Shown: positions 42,173-53,200, counted from the first letter of the stretch. The stretch is 64,000 bases of DNA from Aurelia coerulea (GCA_039566865.1 CM076960.1:10204001-10268000); one strand, 5' to 3'. Numbers and translations: made by a program. The notes: generated by a model not told the origin, from the letters alone.

Positions 42173-42881
42173 TAGAGTTCGTTCTTTGGATCGCGTAAAC
42201 CTTTTGAATAGACAAACTAAAGACCAGGGTGACGGTAAGATACCGTTGGTGCTTACATACCATCCGGCCCTCAATAGGGTTTATGATATTCTTAGGGAGA
42301 GCTCTAATGTACTTTTGGTTGATCAGGAACACAAAGAGTTGTTCCAAAACAAAGTTTTTTGTCTTTCCGGAGGGCCAAAAATCTTAAGGACCAACTGGTG
42401 AGGGCGAAATTACCCGATTCAGATGATGGGAGTATGTCGGTTAAGGGTTGTTATAAATGCAATGGCAGGAAAAGTTTTTTGAAAAAATTTGTGGTTTAAT
42501 CGAAGAGGGGGATAGTTTCAAAAATTCTGATGAAAACAGATCTTTTACCATTTTGTCGGGGAGGTACAACTGCAATTCAGAAAATGTCGTATATTTGTTG
42601 CAGTGTGAATGCAGCCACAAAAAATATGTGGGCAGCACTAAAACCAAATTCAGGCAACGATTTAATGTTTACAAATCGTACTTCAGGTCATACGCTCGCA
42701 AACATAATGAAGGCACGCTTGACAGGGGGAAAATGATTCCGCAGGCGAATTTTCTTAGCCATTTTTTCAAAACAGATCACCGCGGGAGATTTGATGTCAG
42801 TATAAAAATTATTGATGGGGCAGAAAACGTTTTTTCGTTGCGCCGAAAGGAATTATTTTGGCAATATCGGTTGGGGACTTT
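42171..42881 (+). pseudogene. Penelope-like element 3: linker and GIY-YIG endonuclease, 5'-truncated
   Basis: After (AAT)n the plus strand reads DRVRSLDRVNLLNRQTKDQG, KIPLVLTYHPALNRVYDILR and ELFQNKVFCLSGGPKILRTN, then a second frame CNSENVVYLLQCECSHKKYV, GSTKTKFRQRFNVYKSYFRS (GIY-YIG core with catalytic Arg) and DGAENVFSLRRKELFWQYRL (catalytic Glu) up to LGTF, where LINE K is inserted. The frame resumes on the other side of LINE K at 44688. The RT is absent. It matches Penelope copy 2 closely. Confidence 0.8.
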
Positions 42882-44676
42882 TTTTTTTTTTTTTATTCAA
42901 ATATTAAATTTTACAAGATACTTTACATTTTACTATACCTAATTCTAATTACTATACGACACTACAAGTACGATACCATGGGGAGCAAAAGACTACGACT
43001 ACCCCATGGCCAATATCTAAAAACATGAAACGTTAAACCGTATACAATCACACTACGAACAATTTATAAATTAAAGGATACTATACTGGATTCAGTTTCA
43101 CTCCAGATGTCAGGTCAGTGTTGCGATGAATTTGTAGATGCAACGAGTGCAACTCATTTGGTGTAAATTTAGGCAAGTAAAATGCCTCCATCTGATGTGA
43201 AACAGAATTTACAAGGAAAAGAACACTAACGGTACGGGACTTGGTGATTGCTTAGGGCATGGCTAAATTCTCAATAGATCTTAATCAAACCGACCAGTTT
43301 CGTGGATGAAGCGTAAAGTTAATTCGAGTACATTTCTGTTCAACTCATTAGAAAGGTCTTCATCACCATACAATAAAAGCTGCGTCAAAGAATGATTTGA
43401 AAGATTGGTGATTTGTACATATGGTCGTAATAATTCAACAATTCCAGCGAGAAGATTTTGTCGTTGAACATCAAAAGAAGGGCAGAGCAACAAAAGTGCT
43501 CCGTGTCTTCAATGCCATCGCTTGTTGGGCACATTGGGTTTATGGTATCTCTGAAATTATGCTTGAATTTATGGAGATTTAACTTGCTGAGACCAACCCT
43601 GAGTTGTGTTAGGTAGGATAATCCTGTGGGATCGTGAATTCCAAATACAGATTTTGCAGGGGGACGGATTATTGATAAGAGCTTTTTCTTAAAAACAGCA
43701 ATAGAGGGTGCAAGTCTCAATTCAGGCTCAAGCTTATTCCATTCGCATAAACAGTTTGGATAGAACGAAGACTTGAATTTTTCTGTCCTTGCCTTTAATC
43801 GCCCAATGACATCCTGTCCGCGGAGACGGTACTGCGACTGATGAAGAGGGGGAATTGGATCAACTGTATACTCAGGACTAAGATTATTTATAAACTTGTA
43901 GAACAAGGTAAGGCGTCTACTCCATCTTCGGGAACTCAGTGACTCCCAACCAAGCTCTGCGTACAGCTTCTCTCGAGATGTACCCCTCCATGTACCTGAC
44001 ACAGCTAAGGCAGCAGAATACTGTACGGACTCTAGCTTTTCCATTAAATTTGGTATAATAATATGTTGACTGAATTCACATACTTTGGCAGGAATATGGT
44101 AAATGGCATCACCATAGTCTAGGTGGGGTCGAACATAGAGCTTATATAATTCATTTAAGGTATGCCTTGGCAAGTATTTGGAGAGATATTTTAGCAAACC
44201 AATGCCCTTTCTCGTTTTAGAGATCGCTGATTTGATATGAGCTGAAAAAGACAGCTTTGAGTCCAGGATAATTCCTAAATGCTTGTGTTCATTTACTTTC
44301 TTGACAGGTACGTTGTTAAAAAGAATCACAGGATGATCAATTTCGAACTTTTTCCTTGAAAATGTTAATTCAACAGCTTGTTTCTGCGGATCAGGATTAA
44401 AGGACATTCTCCAAGCGTGAGCCCACCGACTTATCAAGTTCAAGTCATGGTTCATGTCATTTGCAGCTGTATTGGAATCTCCTACCACTGTAAACAATGA
44501 TGTGTCATCAGCAAATAACTTAACATTGCACTTCAAGCCTACAGCTAGGTCATTTATATACACAAGGAAAAACAAAGGACCTAGAATGGAGCCCTGGGGC
44601 ACACCTGCGGAAATATCTCCCCAATTAGAACTCTGCCCATTCAGCACAGTCCTCTGCTTTCGATCCTTGAGAAAAC
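42882..44676 (-). mobile_element. LINE K, 5'-truncated, inserted in Penelope-like element 3
   Basis: TTGGGGACTTT flanks it at 42871-42881 and 44677-44687. A poly(A) tail (poly-T on plus, 42882-42894) marks the minus-strand 3' end. Removing it restores the Penelope C-terminal frame LGTF-LPRGLNERA. Confidence 0.85.
43281..44676 (-). pseudogene. LINE K reverse transcriptase, motif B to C-terminus, one frameshift
   Basis: The minus frame reads LKDRKQRTVLNGQSSNWGDI, SAGVPQGSILGPLFFLVYIN (motif B), KLFADDTSLFTVV (motif C), VNEHKHLGIILDSKLSF, LYKLYVRPHLDYGDAIYH, WRGTSREKLYAELGWESLSS and the knuckle NPMCPTSDGIEDTEHF. One shift near 43495 then leads to LCPSFDVQRQNLLAGIVELL and the stop at 43281. The residues before LKDRK in the open frame are antisense Penelope sequence. 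It belongs to the same family as LINE A and LINE L. The copy lacks endonuclease and motif A, so it was dead on arrival. Confidence 0.85.
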
Positions 44677-44687
44677 TTGGGGACTTT

Positions 44688-45277
44688 CTTGCCAAGGGGC
44701 CTGAATGAAAGGGCTGCATATGTGGAGCTGGACATGTTTGCGTGCAGGGTGGTCTGAAATCTGCAGTTGCATTTATATCCAGAAGATTTGGTGGGTGTGG
44801 CTTTGCGGCCTTCTCCTGTTACTTCGTGTGCTTTTACACGTGTCGGTAGGGTGGAATCCCCTATCATGCTATTCTTGACTCAGCAGTTAGCGAGTCGTGG
44901 AAGGGTCATGGGGGAGGGCCGCGGGGTTTTCCGACTGCATCTTGTTGTTTGCCTTCTCAGTGCTTCCAGCCTCCTTGGAGACTGTAATGGGGGTCTTTTC
45001 GAGGGGCGGGTGATTCTGGGTCTCTTGGGGGTTGGGTCAGTGATTGGTCTGATCCACTGGGGTGAATTTTAGCTAACGCTTTAAACTATTAGAATGCTAT
45101 TAGAAACTATTAGAACTTGTTTACTCCAAAAAATTTCAAACTTTAGCATCATTTTTATCCCCATTTGGGTCTTATTTCAATGGTAGTCACGCTTACTTAG
45201 GATGGATTTTAAAGTTTTTGGCTTTCAAGTTTAATCTAACTTTTATTTTCTGTTATAATAAGATGGTGGTTTAGTTC

Positions 45278-45280
<3 letters not shown>
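44688..45280 (+). other. Penelope-like element 3, remainder: C-terminus and 3' UTR
   Basis: The plus strand gives LPRGLNERAAYVELDMFACR, as in Penelope copy 2 (LSERAADVELDMFACG), then a stop. A moderately GC-rich UTR (44750-45060) follows, including GGAATCCCCT also seen in copy 2 (37240). The following AT-rich sequence leads to (AAT)n. Confidence 0.65.

Positions 45281-45348
<68 letters not shown>
45281..45348. repeat. (AAT)n array at the far side of Penelope-like element 3
   Basis: About 22 AAT units; with 42101-42170 it brackets the Penelope copy and its LINE insertion. Confidence 0.9.
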
Positions 45349-45847
45349 GTGATAATGATAATGATAATACAATCCTAAATCATTTAGCCTGCGCGCAGAC
45401 TTTGGTTACTGGGGACGAGAGGATAGAAAAAACTACTAAGTCTGCGCAACGCAGTGCATTTCCTTGCTTTTTATCACATGACCGTCATGTCCAATTTACC
45501 CGAAGATTGTGCAATTTTGAGTCAGCGTAAGGAAACTTCGAAACAAAATTGTGGCTTGGAATCTCGTCTCGTAGATAGTGTTGGATCCTCTGAAGCTGAA
45601 TCTTTGGAGTTTATTTATCTCGTAGAGACATTATTATATCAATATGTTTTCGTCATTGCGTAGATTTGACGAAGAAGCGAAAACACCATTCATTGTACAC
45701 CACAGCGGTGTACAACATAAAAAGTGAAGTCCATCCTTATGTAGGCCTAATCAAACAGACAAAAGCCCATTAGCTGTCGAAAGGGAGAGTGGATTGTGTG
45801 AATGAAAAACTATAGTGGATTGTGTGAATGAATAAACGAATAAACAT
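45349..45847. other. No gene recognised
   Basis: An inverted pair, CTGCGCGCAGACTT (about 45389) and AAGTCTGCGCAACGCAG (about 45438), may be a MITE end. The frame at 45454-45663 has no recognisable motif. Confidence 0.5.
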
Positions 45848-45925
45848 CTTTTTGATACAGCCAAGCGCACCAAAACGCAGAACATGAAAAGAAGGGTTCA
45901 ATCTGTTTTCACGAAGAGCGTCGCA
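45848..45925 (-). pseudogene. Small fragment of the R2-like endonuclease
   Basis: CTTTTTGATACAGCCAAGCG and the next 55 bases are nearly identical to 40348-40425, inside the R2-like endonuclease region (HVLCFGALGCIKED). It is a 78-bp orphan fragment. Confidence 0.75.
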
Positions 45926-45938
45926 AAAAGTGTGAGAA

Positions 45939-46408
45939 GTGGCACCCTACAATGCAGAGAAGGTATTCTTTAAAATTCTTCTGAATTTCCAATCAAACGG
46001 TAAGAAACTGAATCACAACAAACGAGATATAACTGTGATAGGTAGCTCGCCCGGCAGGCGTCTCGTGGCCCAGCAGCATGAGCCCGGTTGTCATGAAACT
46101 ACTGCTAGGAGGGCAGCAAGAAGAAAATTGTCACAAGAAAAGAATATAATAGGGATAAAGTGCTACTTTGAAATGTACCATAAAAAAAGGCTGCAGAAAA
46201 AGGATGTTTAAAGCGTGGCAAGAGAGAGAGAAACGTTCACTGTCACAAAGTAACGGCTGGTCGATCAAGCAAACCAGATCAGCAAGAGAAGAAAATGGTT
46301 AAATGATTTAGAAATGGAAAAAAAGAGAGATCGAGAAAGAAGAATATCTTGAGTTGATGAAATAAATTATGTTCTTCGTGGTGAAAACGAAATTTACAAA
46401 ATAAACAG
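45939..46408 (+). pseudogene. RT element Z, N-terminal segment
   Basis: The plus strand gives ARRAARRKLSQEKNIIGIKC, YFEMYHKKRLQKKDV, stop, then in another frame GWSIKQTRSA and LNDLEMEKKRDREEEYLELM, ending YVLRGENEIYKIN. The RR-x-W/L...CY and NGWL..LE(L/M)E patterns match the N-terminal region of a widespread invertebrate RT family whose later parts lie at 49481 and 58860. Assignment relies on remembered family patterns and on position. It is interrupted by LINE L within the duplicated 40 bases. Confidence 0.45.
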
Positions 46409-46455
46409 TTAAACAGGGGAGACTGTATTGTACAATCAATTGCACAAATAGAACA

Positions 46456-49440
46456 TTTTTTTTTTTTTTTCTATTCATAATAAATTAAAACTAAACTAAA
46501 TACATTACTACTGTACCGATCTTGGCGTAAGAAGACACAATGTCATCTGGCCTACACCAAGAACGGTACTTACAATTTGCAAATAACTTCAAGATATAAA
46601 TATATGACAAAAAGAAAAAAAAAATAATACAGCAATACGAGGGACAAAACAAAACAAGAAAACAACACACAAATAAGGAGACTGGCAGTTCCACACCAAA
46701 CCATGCTATGGGTCTAACCTTTTATATTGTAGACTTCTATCATCCCTGTACCATCACATAGCTACTGGACGGTACAATGACGAGGGAAGTCAAGCACTAT
46801 GGGAAAATTTGAGTGGTTTGGTGCTGAACTGTCTGGAAGAAAGGAGGGAGAGCTGCTAGATAATTGCGTTATTTCAAATTGATTTCATATTGATCCACGG
46901 ATACCAACGTGCCCCCCAAGGGAAAGGACGAAAAAAAACCTCACCCCCTCGCCCAGGCAGCACTCCAGCACCCACGGTCAATTCAACCTGTTTGTTTTTT
47001 CAATGTATTCAATTGTTGCTTCAATAATTATCCTGTTGTCAATCATATTCATATTAGAACTGCTGTAAAGAAGCAAGTTGCACAAGGTTTTTGAATCCAG
47101 GTTTGCGATATCAATACCCGACACTTCTGTGACAGTGCCAAAGAGATCCATTCGCAGTTGATTAAAGCGGGGGCAGTGCAGGAGATAATGCTCGTTGTCC
47201 TCGTTAGCTGTACCACAATTACATATAGGCCTAAGACACTCAAAATTATGATGAAATTTGTGTGCATTCAGATCGCTGAATTGTACGCGAAGCTTGGTTA
47301 TATTTCTGATACCCTTTAAGTCGAATACTCCATAAATAGTCTTTTTGACCGGTCTAATTAACGCAATTAGTTTCCGCTTAAATTCAGCAAGGCATTTAGA
47401 AGCGCGGATTTCAGTTGGTAATTTGTTCCATTCGTGTAACGTGTTATAAAAATAGGAATTGGAGAAACGATCAGTTCTGGCTCTACTTTGTGCATAGGCT
47501 TGAGGGTTTCGCAGATCATATGATATCTGCCGTTCAGAAGGAATTAGAGAAAAAAGATATGCTGGATACTGTGTCAGCTTTAGTTTGAAGAAATGACATA
47601 GTCTCCTGTACCATCGTCTATCGTACAAAGATTCCCACCCAAGTTCTTCATAAAGCTTTTGCCTACTTGTACCTCTCCATGCCCCAGTCACAGCCAAAGA
47701 TGCTGCATACTGCGTTTGTTCAAGACGCTTTGTAATAACTGATGACAAGTCAGGATCATATATGTGGTAAACTATATCACCGTAATCTAGGTGGGGGCGC
47801 ACATACAGTTTGTACATTTGATCAAGTACATCCCTTGATACGTATTGTGACAGGTGTCTTATCAACCCAATCCCCCGCCTGGCTTTCAGAATAGCTTCAC
47901 TCACATGACTTTTAAAGCTAAGTTTGGTGTCAAGAATCATTCCAAGATGTTTATGCTCAGTTTTGCTTTTAATTTCGTCATATCCAAGTCTCAAGGGAGA
48001 GTGCACTGGTGGCAACCTTTTAACGGAAAAGAGTAACTCTTCAGTCTTGTCAGCATTGAAGTGCATTTTCCACTGCCACGCCCATAGGGAAATTTTTTCT
48101 AGATCTCTATTCATATTTTGGGCAGAAACAGTTTCGTTTTCAACCACTGTAAACAGAGAAGTATCATCAGCGAATAATTTGACATCGCACTGCAAGTTAT
48201 CTGTTAAATCATTAATATAGATAAGAAAAAATAATGGACCTAATACCGAGCCCTGGGGTACACCAGCAGAAATCTCCCGCCACTCAGAGGATTGCCCATT
48301 TAAAGTCACGCGCTGCTGTCGATGTGAGAGAAAGCTTCTGATTAGTTTCAGAAGATTTCCCGAAATACCATTACTTTCTAGTTTATAGAGCAGGCCCGCA
48401 TGCCACACTCTGTTAAAAGCCTTGGATAAATCCAGAAATACAGCCCTCGTTTCTCTGCTTGGAATTTGATCAAAACCACTGTAGATTTTGTGGGTAATGG
48501 CCAACAATTGATTTACAGTTGAATCACCTGGACGAAACCCAGACTGATTATCACTAAGAAGACGATTGGCCTTCAGATGTTCATATATGTCATCAAACAA
48601 GAGTTTCTCAAATATTTTCCCAAATATTGACAATAGCGAGATTGGCCTATAGTTTTTTTTGCTTTGTCTGCTCGCCTTTTTGTGGATAGGAATGATGTTG
48701 GCTTTTTTCCACGAAGATGGGTAAAGCCCTGTGATGAGAGACTTTTCGAAGATCATACAAAGTGGGTCTACAATAGAACTGTCACAAATCTTAATCATAG
48801 AAACTGATATTTCGTCACAACCATGAGCTTTTTTAGTATCAAGCATTCTGATCAACTTTAAAACCTTGTCTTTTTGGACAGTGATATCCTTTAGTTGATT
48901 GTTGATTCTGGGTAGAAAGTTTGGTAGAGAACTCGTATTTTCTATAGTAGAACATTGCTGAACAAAATATTCATTAAAAATACTAGCTTTATTCGCAGGA
49001 TTTGTGATGAATAGGCCATTTTCAAGGAGTGGAGGAATATTGCATGTCTTCTTACTGTTAATCAGTCTTGTAAGGGTTGACCAGTATTTTTTGGGTCCCA
49101 TGTTTGGGTCAGAAAGCTTGCGACCTAAATTTTGGTAGTATTTATTTTTCGCATTAACAATCATCCTAGACGTTTCATTACGAATGATCTTGACTTGACA
49201 CCAGTCATCATGATTTTTGCCTCGCTCAATATATCTTCTGTAGACCCTATGTTTACGTTTGATAGCCGTTTTAAGCTCGCTAGTTATCCAAGGCGGATCT
49301 CTGTCATCACATTTGATAGTTCTATTAGGAATTTCAGAAGAAAGAATCTCAAAAATTGTATCTGTAAAGACCTCAACCATCTCATCCGCCTGCAGACCCT
49401 GAAATATTGACTCCCAGTTTAATGCTGATATGGCTGCCCA
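46456..49440 (-). mobile_element. LINE L, young 5'-truncated insertion with long target duplication
   Basis: TATGTTCTTCGTGGTGAAAA and the next 20 bases are exactly repeated at 46368-46407 and 49441-49480. A poly-T run (46456-46470) is the minus-strand poly(A). Between the left repeat and the poly(A) there are 48 extra bases. The element splits RT element Z. Confidence 0.8.
46978..49440 (-). CDS. LINE L ORF2: linker, reverse transcriptase and knuckle, intact frame
   Basis: About 820 codons without a stop. The frame starts after the endonuclease, in the linker (WESIFQGLQADEMVEVF, DRDPPWITSELKTAIKRKHR). RT motifs: WKKANIIPIHKKASRQSKKN then YRPISLLSIFGKIFEKLLF; FLDLSKAFNRVWHAGLLYKL (motif A); SAGVPQGSVLGPLFFLIYIN; KLFADDTSLFTVV; HKHLGMILDTKLSFKSHV. 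The C-terminus has HKFHHNFECLRPICNCGTAN and EHYLLHCPRF, then YIEKTNRLN. Motif A has Asn where relatives have Asp in KAFD; the catalytic Asp of LDLS is kept. The first 20 or so residues of the longest open frame (from 49503) are antisense flank, not LINE. Confidence 0.9.
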   Translation of the reverse strand, partial: WAAISALNWESIFQGLQADEMVEVFTDTIFEILSSEIPNRTIKCDDRDPPWITSELKTAIKRKHRVYRRYIERGKNHDDWCQVKIIRNETSRMIVNAKNKYYQNLGRKLSDPNMGPKKYWSTLTRLINSKKTCNIPPLLENGLFITNPANKASIFNEYFVQQCSTIENTSSLPNFLPRINNQLKDITVQKDKVLKLIRMLDTKKAHGCDEISVSMIKICDSSIVDPLCMIFEKSLITGLYPSSWKKANIIPIHKKASRQSKKNYRPISLLSIFGKIFEKLLFDDIYEHLKANRLLSDNQSGFRPGDSTVNQLLAITHKIYSGFDQIPSRETRAVFLDLSKAFNRVWHAGLLYKLESNGISGNLLKLIRSFLSHRQQRVTLNGQSSEWREISAGVPQGSVLGPLFFLIYINDLTDNLQCDVKLFADDTSLFTVVENETVSAQNMNRDLEKISLWAWQWKMHFNADKTEELLFSVKRLPPVHSPLRLGYDEIKSKTEHKHLGMILDTKLSFKSHVSEAILKARRGIGLIRHLSQYVSRDVLDQMYKLYVRPHLDYGDIVYHIYDPDLSSVITKRLEQTQYAASLAVTGAWRGTSRQKLYEELGWESLYDRRWYRRLCHFFKLKLTQYPAYLFSLIPSERQISYDLRNPQAYAQSRARTDRFSNSYFYNTLHEWNKLPTEIRASKCLAEFKRKLIALIRPVKKTIYGVFDLKGIRNITKLRVQFSDLNAHKFHHNFECLRPICNCGTANEDNEHYLLHCPRFNQLRMDLFGTVTEVSGIDIANLDSKTLCNLLLYSSSNMNMIDNRIIIEATIEYIEKTNRLN

Positions 49441-49480
49441 TATGTTCTTCGTGGTGAAAACGAAATTTACAAAATAAACA

Positions 49481-50640
49481 TGACATAGACAGACAAAGCG
49501 CACACCCTAATGGAAAGCTTCAGTTTGTAGAAAGGTGCGGAGTATCAACAGAAGAGGCCTCTCTAATCGAAATGATGGAAAATATCTTCAAGAAAGAAAA
49601 AGTAAGATTACCACCATCACGAGGCATAGACAGAGATAAAGTTAAGAACGCTGTCCAGAAAGTAACTGCTGTTTCAGGAACACTTGTACCAACAGATATA
49701 TCAGCAACTAATGATGTGTTATACGCTGGGGCTGCTGTAGTTACTAAAATGGTTGAAATGATAAAATCTGTCCCAAACAACAAGAAAGAGCCATGGGGGA
49801 AAAGACGGTTCGAGAAACACGTGAGGGCAGGGAATTGAACATTGATCTAGGCAGAGTGAATACACTAATGCAAAATGGAAAGATCAAACACACGCATAAA
49901 TGTCGATATTGAAAAGCGATACAAGACCAGACAAAAGGGATTAAGAACTATAAAAGTAAAGATTAAGCAAAGAATATCTGTAAAAATTGGTAAAATAGAG
50001 AGATACAGCAGTAGAATCAGTCAATATCAGCAAAATAAAATTTTCCAAAATAAGCAAGAGACATTGTTCAATCAACTTAAAGGAGAACAAGAGGAGAATG
50101 AAGCACCAGATGAAGAGCAAGCCAAAGAGTTTTGGTCGGCGATTTGGAGCAAAGACGCCCAACATAACAAAGATGCAAAGTGGTTGAAGAATTTCAAACA
50201 AGAATTCGATCAGGAAGAGGGACAAAAAAAGATCGAAATAGCAACGGAAAAAATTGGAAAGCTGTTGCAGAAACTTCCTAACTGGAAAGCACCAGGAACT
50301 GACATGGTGCAGGGGTTCTACTTGAAAAATTTCCGAAGCATCATACCAATCTGACAAGTAACCTATCAAGTTGTTTGATTAAAGGAAATGTCCCTAGCTG
50401 GATGACAAAAGAAAGAATAATTTTAATACAGAAAGACAAACAAAAGGAAAGGAAGCTAGCAATTATAGGCCAATCACCTGTTTACCAATAGCATGGACGA
50501 TATAGCTGAGGAAATATAGTTTCATAGAAAAGAAAGCAATGCTACCGGAAAAGCAGAAAGGAACCCGAATGGGATCAATGGGGACGACAGATTTACTATA
50601 CATAGACAGAATTATAATGAAAGAAGTTAAATTCGTTTTG
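49481..50640 (+). pseudogene. RT element Z, middle segment up to RT motif 1
   Basis: The plus strand has NGKLQFVERCGVSTEEASLI, RDKVKNAVQKVTAVSGTLVP, AGAAVVTKMVEMI and KEPWGKRRFEKHV; then RINVDIEKRYKTRQKGLRTI, VKIGKIERYSSRISQYQQNK and EEQAKEFWSAIWSKDAQHNK. LLQKLPNWKAPGTDMVQGFY is the RT N-terminal 'K.pG.D.v' region, followed in shifted frames by MTKERIILIQKDKQK and NYRPITCLPIA (RT motif 1). At least three frame changes or stops (49838, 50354, 50460). It is continuous with 45939-46408 if LINE L is removed. The catalytic palm is absent between here and 58860. Confidence 0.75.
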
Positions 50641-51347
50641 TTCAGGATTGAACAAGTGGACTTTTGCTATTCAAGTATTGCTTGGTTTCAATGAATGAAA
50701 GTTCGGTAAGTTCTTACTTATTTACCTCTTCAAAATTACTTTGTTTCCGATTCTCTGACCAAGACCAGTCTGATGACCAAGGCCTGTCTGATGAGACGAT
50801 GAGGTCAACCAGGTCAGGCTGAATTCTCAACGCCGAGCCAGTAATTCCTGAATACATTTGATTTTTTAAAGATACTTTCAAGTCGAGGATAGGTCTATGT
50901 TCTACCATGATCTTTCGTGCTTTGAAGTTGTTTTATTCCTCTTTCATGGCACTGGATTATTTATGATAAAGCAAACTGTAAAAAAAAATAAAACTGAAAA
51001 TGACGAAGAATCATAACGAATCTCAACTATTTCATAACTTTCACCCCCCCCCCCCCCCCTCCAGTACAATTATGCAGTGCTGTTCTGTTGAATCAAGAAA
51101 AAATTGATTGAAAACACTTTCAAAGGCATTTGTAAATTTTCACTTCCAGGAAATGATATAATTATTCCAGGAAAGTGTTTTTGCTTGGTTTTATCGAATA
51201 AGAAACAAGGTTTTTTCAGACCTGTACTAGTTTCTTGTAAAATGGGGTATCATTTTGAAAATCATGGTCAGTGTTTCTTAAATTTGTGTTTCTTATATGC
51301 GGGGCACTACTGTATGGGATAAATTAACTGTTTTCTGAGGAGAGTGG
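50641..51347. other. Unassigned flank of the gypsy element, poly-C tract
   Basis: A 17-base C run lies at about 51043-51059. A minus frame at 50714-50908 starts with ATG and has a GAG/GTAAAT donor-like end, but no motif. RT element Z should show its palm here and does not, so another rearrangement or insertion is likely. Confidence 0.4.
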
Positions 51348-52581
51348 TGTAGACTTCGTAAGTAAGAGATAAACACGTGCGTTTGGGAGATTGCATAGTA
51401 TAAGAACTAGTAATAGCTGCTGCTAAAGTGCCCGCGCTTTTGAAAAAGATTAGTAAAATTCATCAAATTGAAAACCCCAGGAAAGTCTCGCATCAGAAAG
51501 AAACGCAAGCAACAAATACGCCTAGAAGTTTGCCAGTGGAATCCTCAAGTACCCAGAAAAACAGCTTGGGTTTCAGACAGGCCTAAACGCCTCGTTTTCT
51601 CTTCAGAAAAAATTACGATGTAGCCTATCTAACATCAGCCACTCCACAGTTTTCACGACTTCTTTGTGATTACAAGAATCGTGCAGAAAATTTTGGCCCT
51701 TTCAACGATCAAAATATGTCACTGATCAATGAAAGGGCCCTGGTCAACATCGATGCTTGCGGTCCTCGGCTATTATCAAGATTATCTATGATTGCAGCGC
51801 AATCACTAGCATATTGTTGGATGGCGTAGCGGTAGGCATCTATTCCACTACTGACCGCAATAATCGGAGTTCGAATCCTTATGGTGACTCACTATTTTCT
51901 TTATTTTTATATTTTTTCTTAAAGTCCCTGCTGGCTCTGCTAGTGCAATCTAGTATCCACATCAAATATTCGGAGCAATGGAAATCGTTGATATATAAAA
52001 AATTGTTTGAAAAAAACCACACAGGTCATTGAAAAAATAAAAACTACGAATAATACGATACCCTGCTGTGATGGTGGTTTCAGAGTTCATAAACCGTTGC
52101 CATTTGTTCGTTTGATTCTCCCTATCATTAAAAATTCGTATTGGATGCTCTGAATACTTTATCAATCCCTTCCCTCATCCCTTCCACACTGAACAAATCA
52201 ACAAATCGGTATTATTGTGTGAAGCGATCAAAGATAGGCCTAGCGGAAATAAAAGTTTATTTTCAACTGTGCATGAGAACAAAAGCTGTATGCTTGAGAA
52301 CCACTGAGATCAGTGTTGAGAACAGAAGATTTTTCAGCACCAGGCTTCTTTCGACCCAGACTTCCAAATCGCCGCCATTTTTGTTGACAAATTCTGCTGA
52401 CTCATCATTGGAAAACTAAAATCAAGCTCCTAACAAAATCTTGTGCAGGCATAGCCAATTAGAAGCCCTTGCTTCGCGCGCTCTCGCGCGCTCCGGCGCG
52501 GGCAATAAATTCAAATCATATGCCCAGGCACATGAAGTCATACAGTAATGATAATAATAATGATAAATCATAACCACTACA
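51348..52581 (-). repeat. 3' LTR of gypsy element N, with 1.1-kb extra segment
   Basis: It matches the 135-bp 5' LTR at its two ends (51348-51403 and 52505-52581) but has about 1100 bases between. Either an insertion occurred here or the 5' LTR lost its middle. The extra segment includes a GC-rich CGCGCGCTCTCGCGCGCTC stretch near 52477. Confidence 0.75.
51817..51888 (+). repeat. tRNA-like (SINE head) sequence
   Basis: GGCGTAGCGGTAGGC resembles an A box and GGAGTTCGAATCC is a good B box, 35 bases apart. The acceptor and T stems do not pair well, so this is more like a tRNA-derived SINE than a tRNA gene. It lies in the extra segment of the 3' LTR. Confidence 0.4.
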
Positions 52582-52644
52582 ATGCTCCCCTTTTTAGATT
52601 TTATCGACACGTCCATGTTCATAGTTCTCAAAGTTCTGAGCAGT

Positions 52645-53200
52645 TCACATTTTCAAGTTCGATGGTACTGTCAATCCAAATCTCGCTAAAGGAATCTTGG
52701 ATCTCTGTGATCTCCTAGGTCTATCATCGACTTGATTCTTTTCTTGTTCCTTCTCTCCTTTCCCTCTTTCATTGTCACTGATGTCTTCCTCTTCATTGTC
52801 GTAACTTTCCGCTGTTGGAACTTTCTTGAAATGCGAGACATTTCGTGTTATGATATGTCGTTGATTTTTCGCGACTATCTTTGTTCCCTTTCGCTCACGT
52901 ACAATGAATCTTTCGGGGCTGAACTTTGGTACTAGCTTATTTGTTCTCTTTTGAAGACAAATAACTGTATCTCCCTCTTTTATCTCGGACTCTTTCGCAT
53001 TATGTTTCTTGTCATAATATTCTTTGTTTTGTTCTTTCTTTTTCTCGATGTTTTCCTTTGCTTGTTTATGCTTATTTAGTACCTTCTTTGTTGGTAATTC
53101 AGGGAGTTGTCCTTGAATTGTTCTGTTGAATAAAAGTTCACACGGAGGTACTTTAGTTGTTACATGCGGAGTTGTTCGGTATGTCAGCATTTATGTCAGT
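52645..53200 (-). pseudogene. Gypsy N integrase C-terminus
   Basis: The minus frame reads LTYRTTPHVTTKVPPCELLF, KENIEKKKEQNKEYYDKKHN, EGDTVICLQKRTNKLVPKFS, PERFIVRERKGTKIVAKNQR and RNVSHFKKV, then an acidic/basic tail (DDRPRRSQRSKIPLARFGL). This is the usual post-core integrase domain (GD.V......K..PKF.P..F.V). Its first 38 codons duplicate the end of the preceding integrase segment because of the 115-bp tandem repeat, which puts the two out of frame. Confidence 0.85.

Noticed and set aside
42077..42401. Poly-Asn, poly-Leu and poly-Ile proteins
   Set aside because: Translation of the (AAT)n array; only the Penelope part after 42170 is meaningful.
44677..44719. N-terminal residues of the longest LINE K frame
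   Set aside because: They are antisense Penelope sequence beyond the LINE border.
49440..49503. N-terminal residues of the longest LINE L frame
   Set aside because: They are antisense flanking sequence (the target duplication of RT element Z), not part of the LINE protein.
50714..50908. Host exon on the minus strand
   Set aside because: Only an ATG and a donor-like end support it; no domain, acceptor or partner exon.
51817..51888. A functional tRNA gene
   Set aside because: A and B boxes are present but stems do not pair; a tRNA-derived SINE head is more likely.
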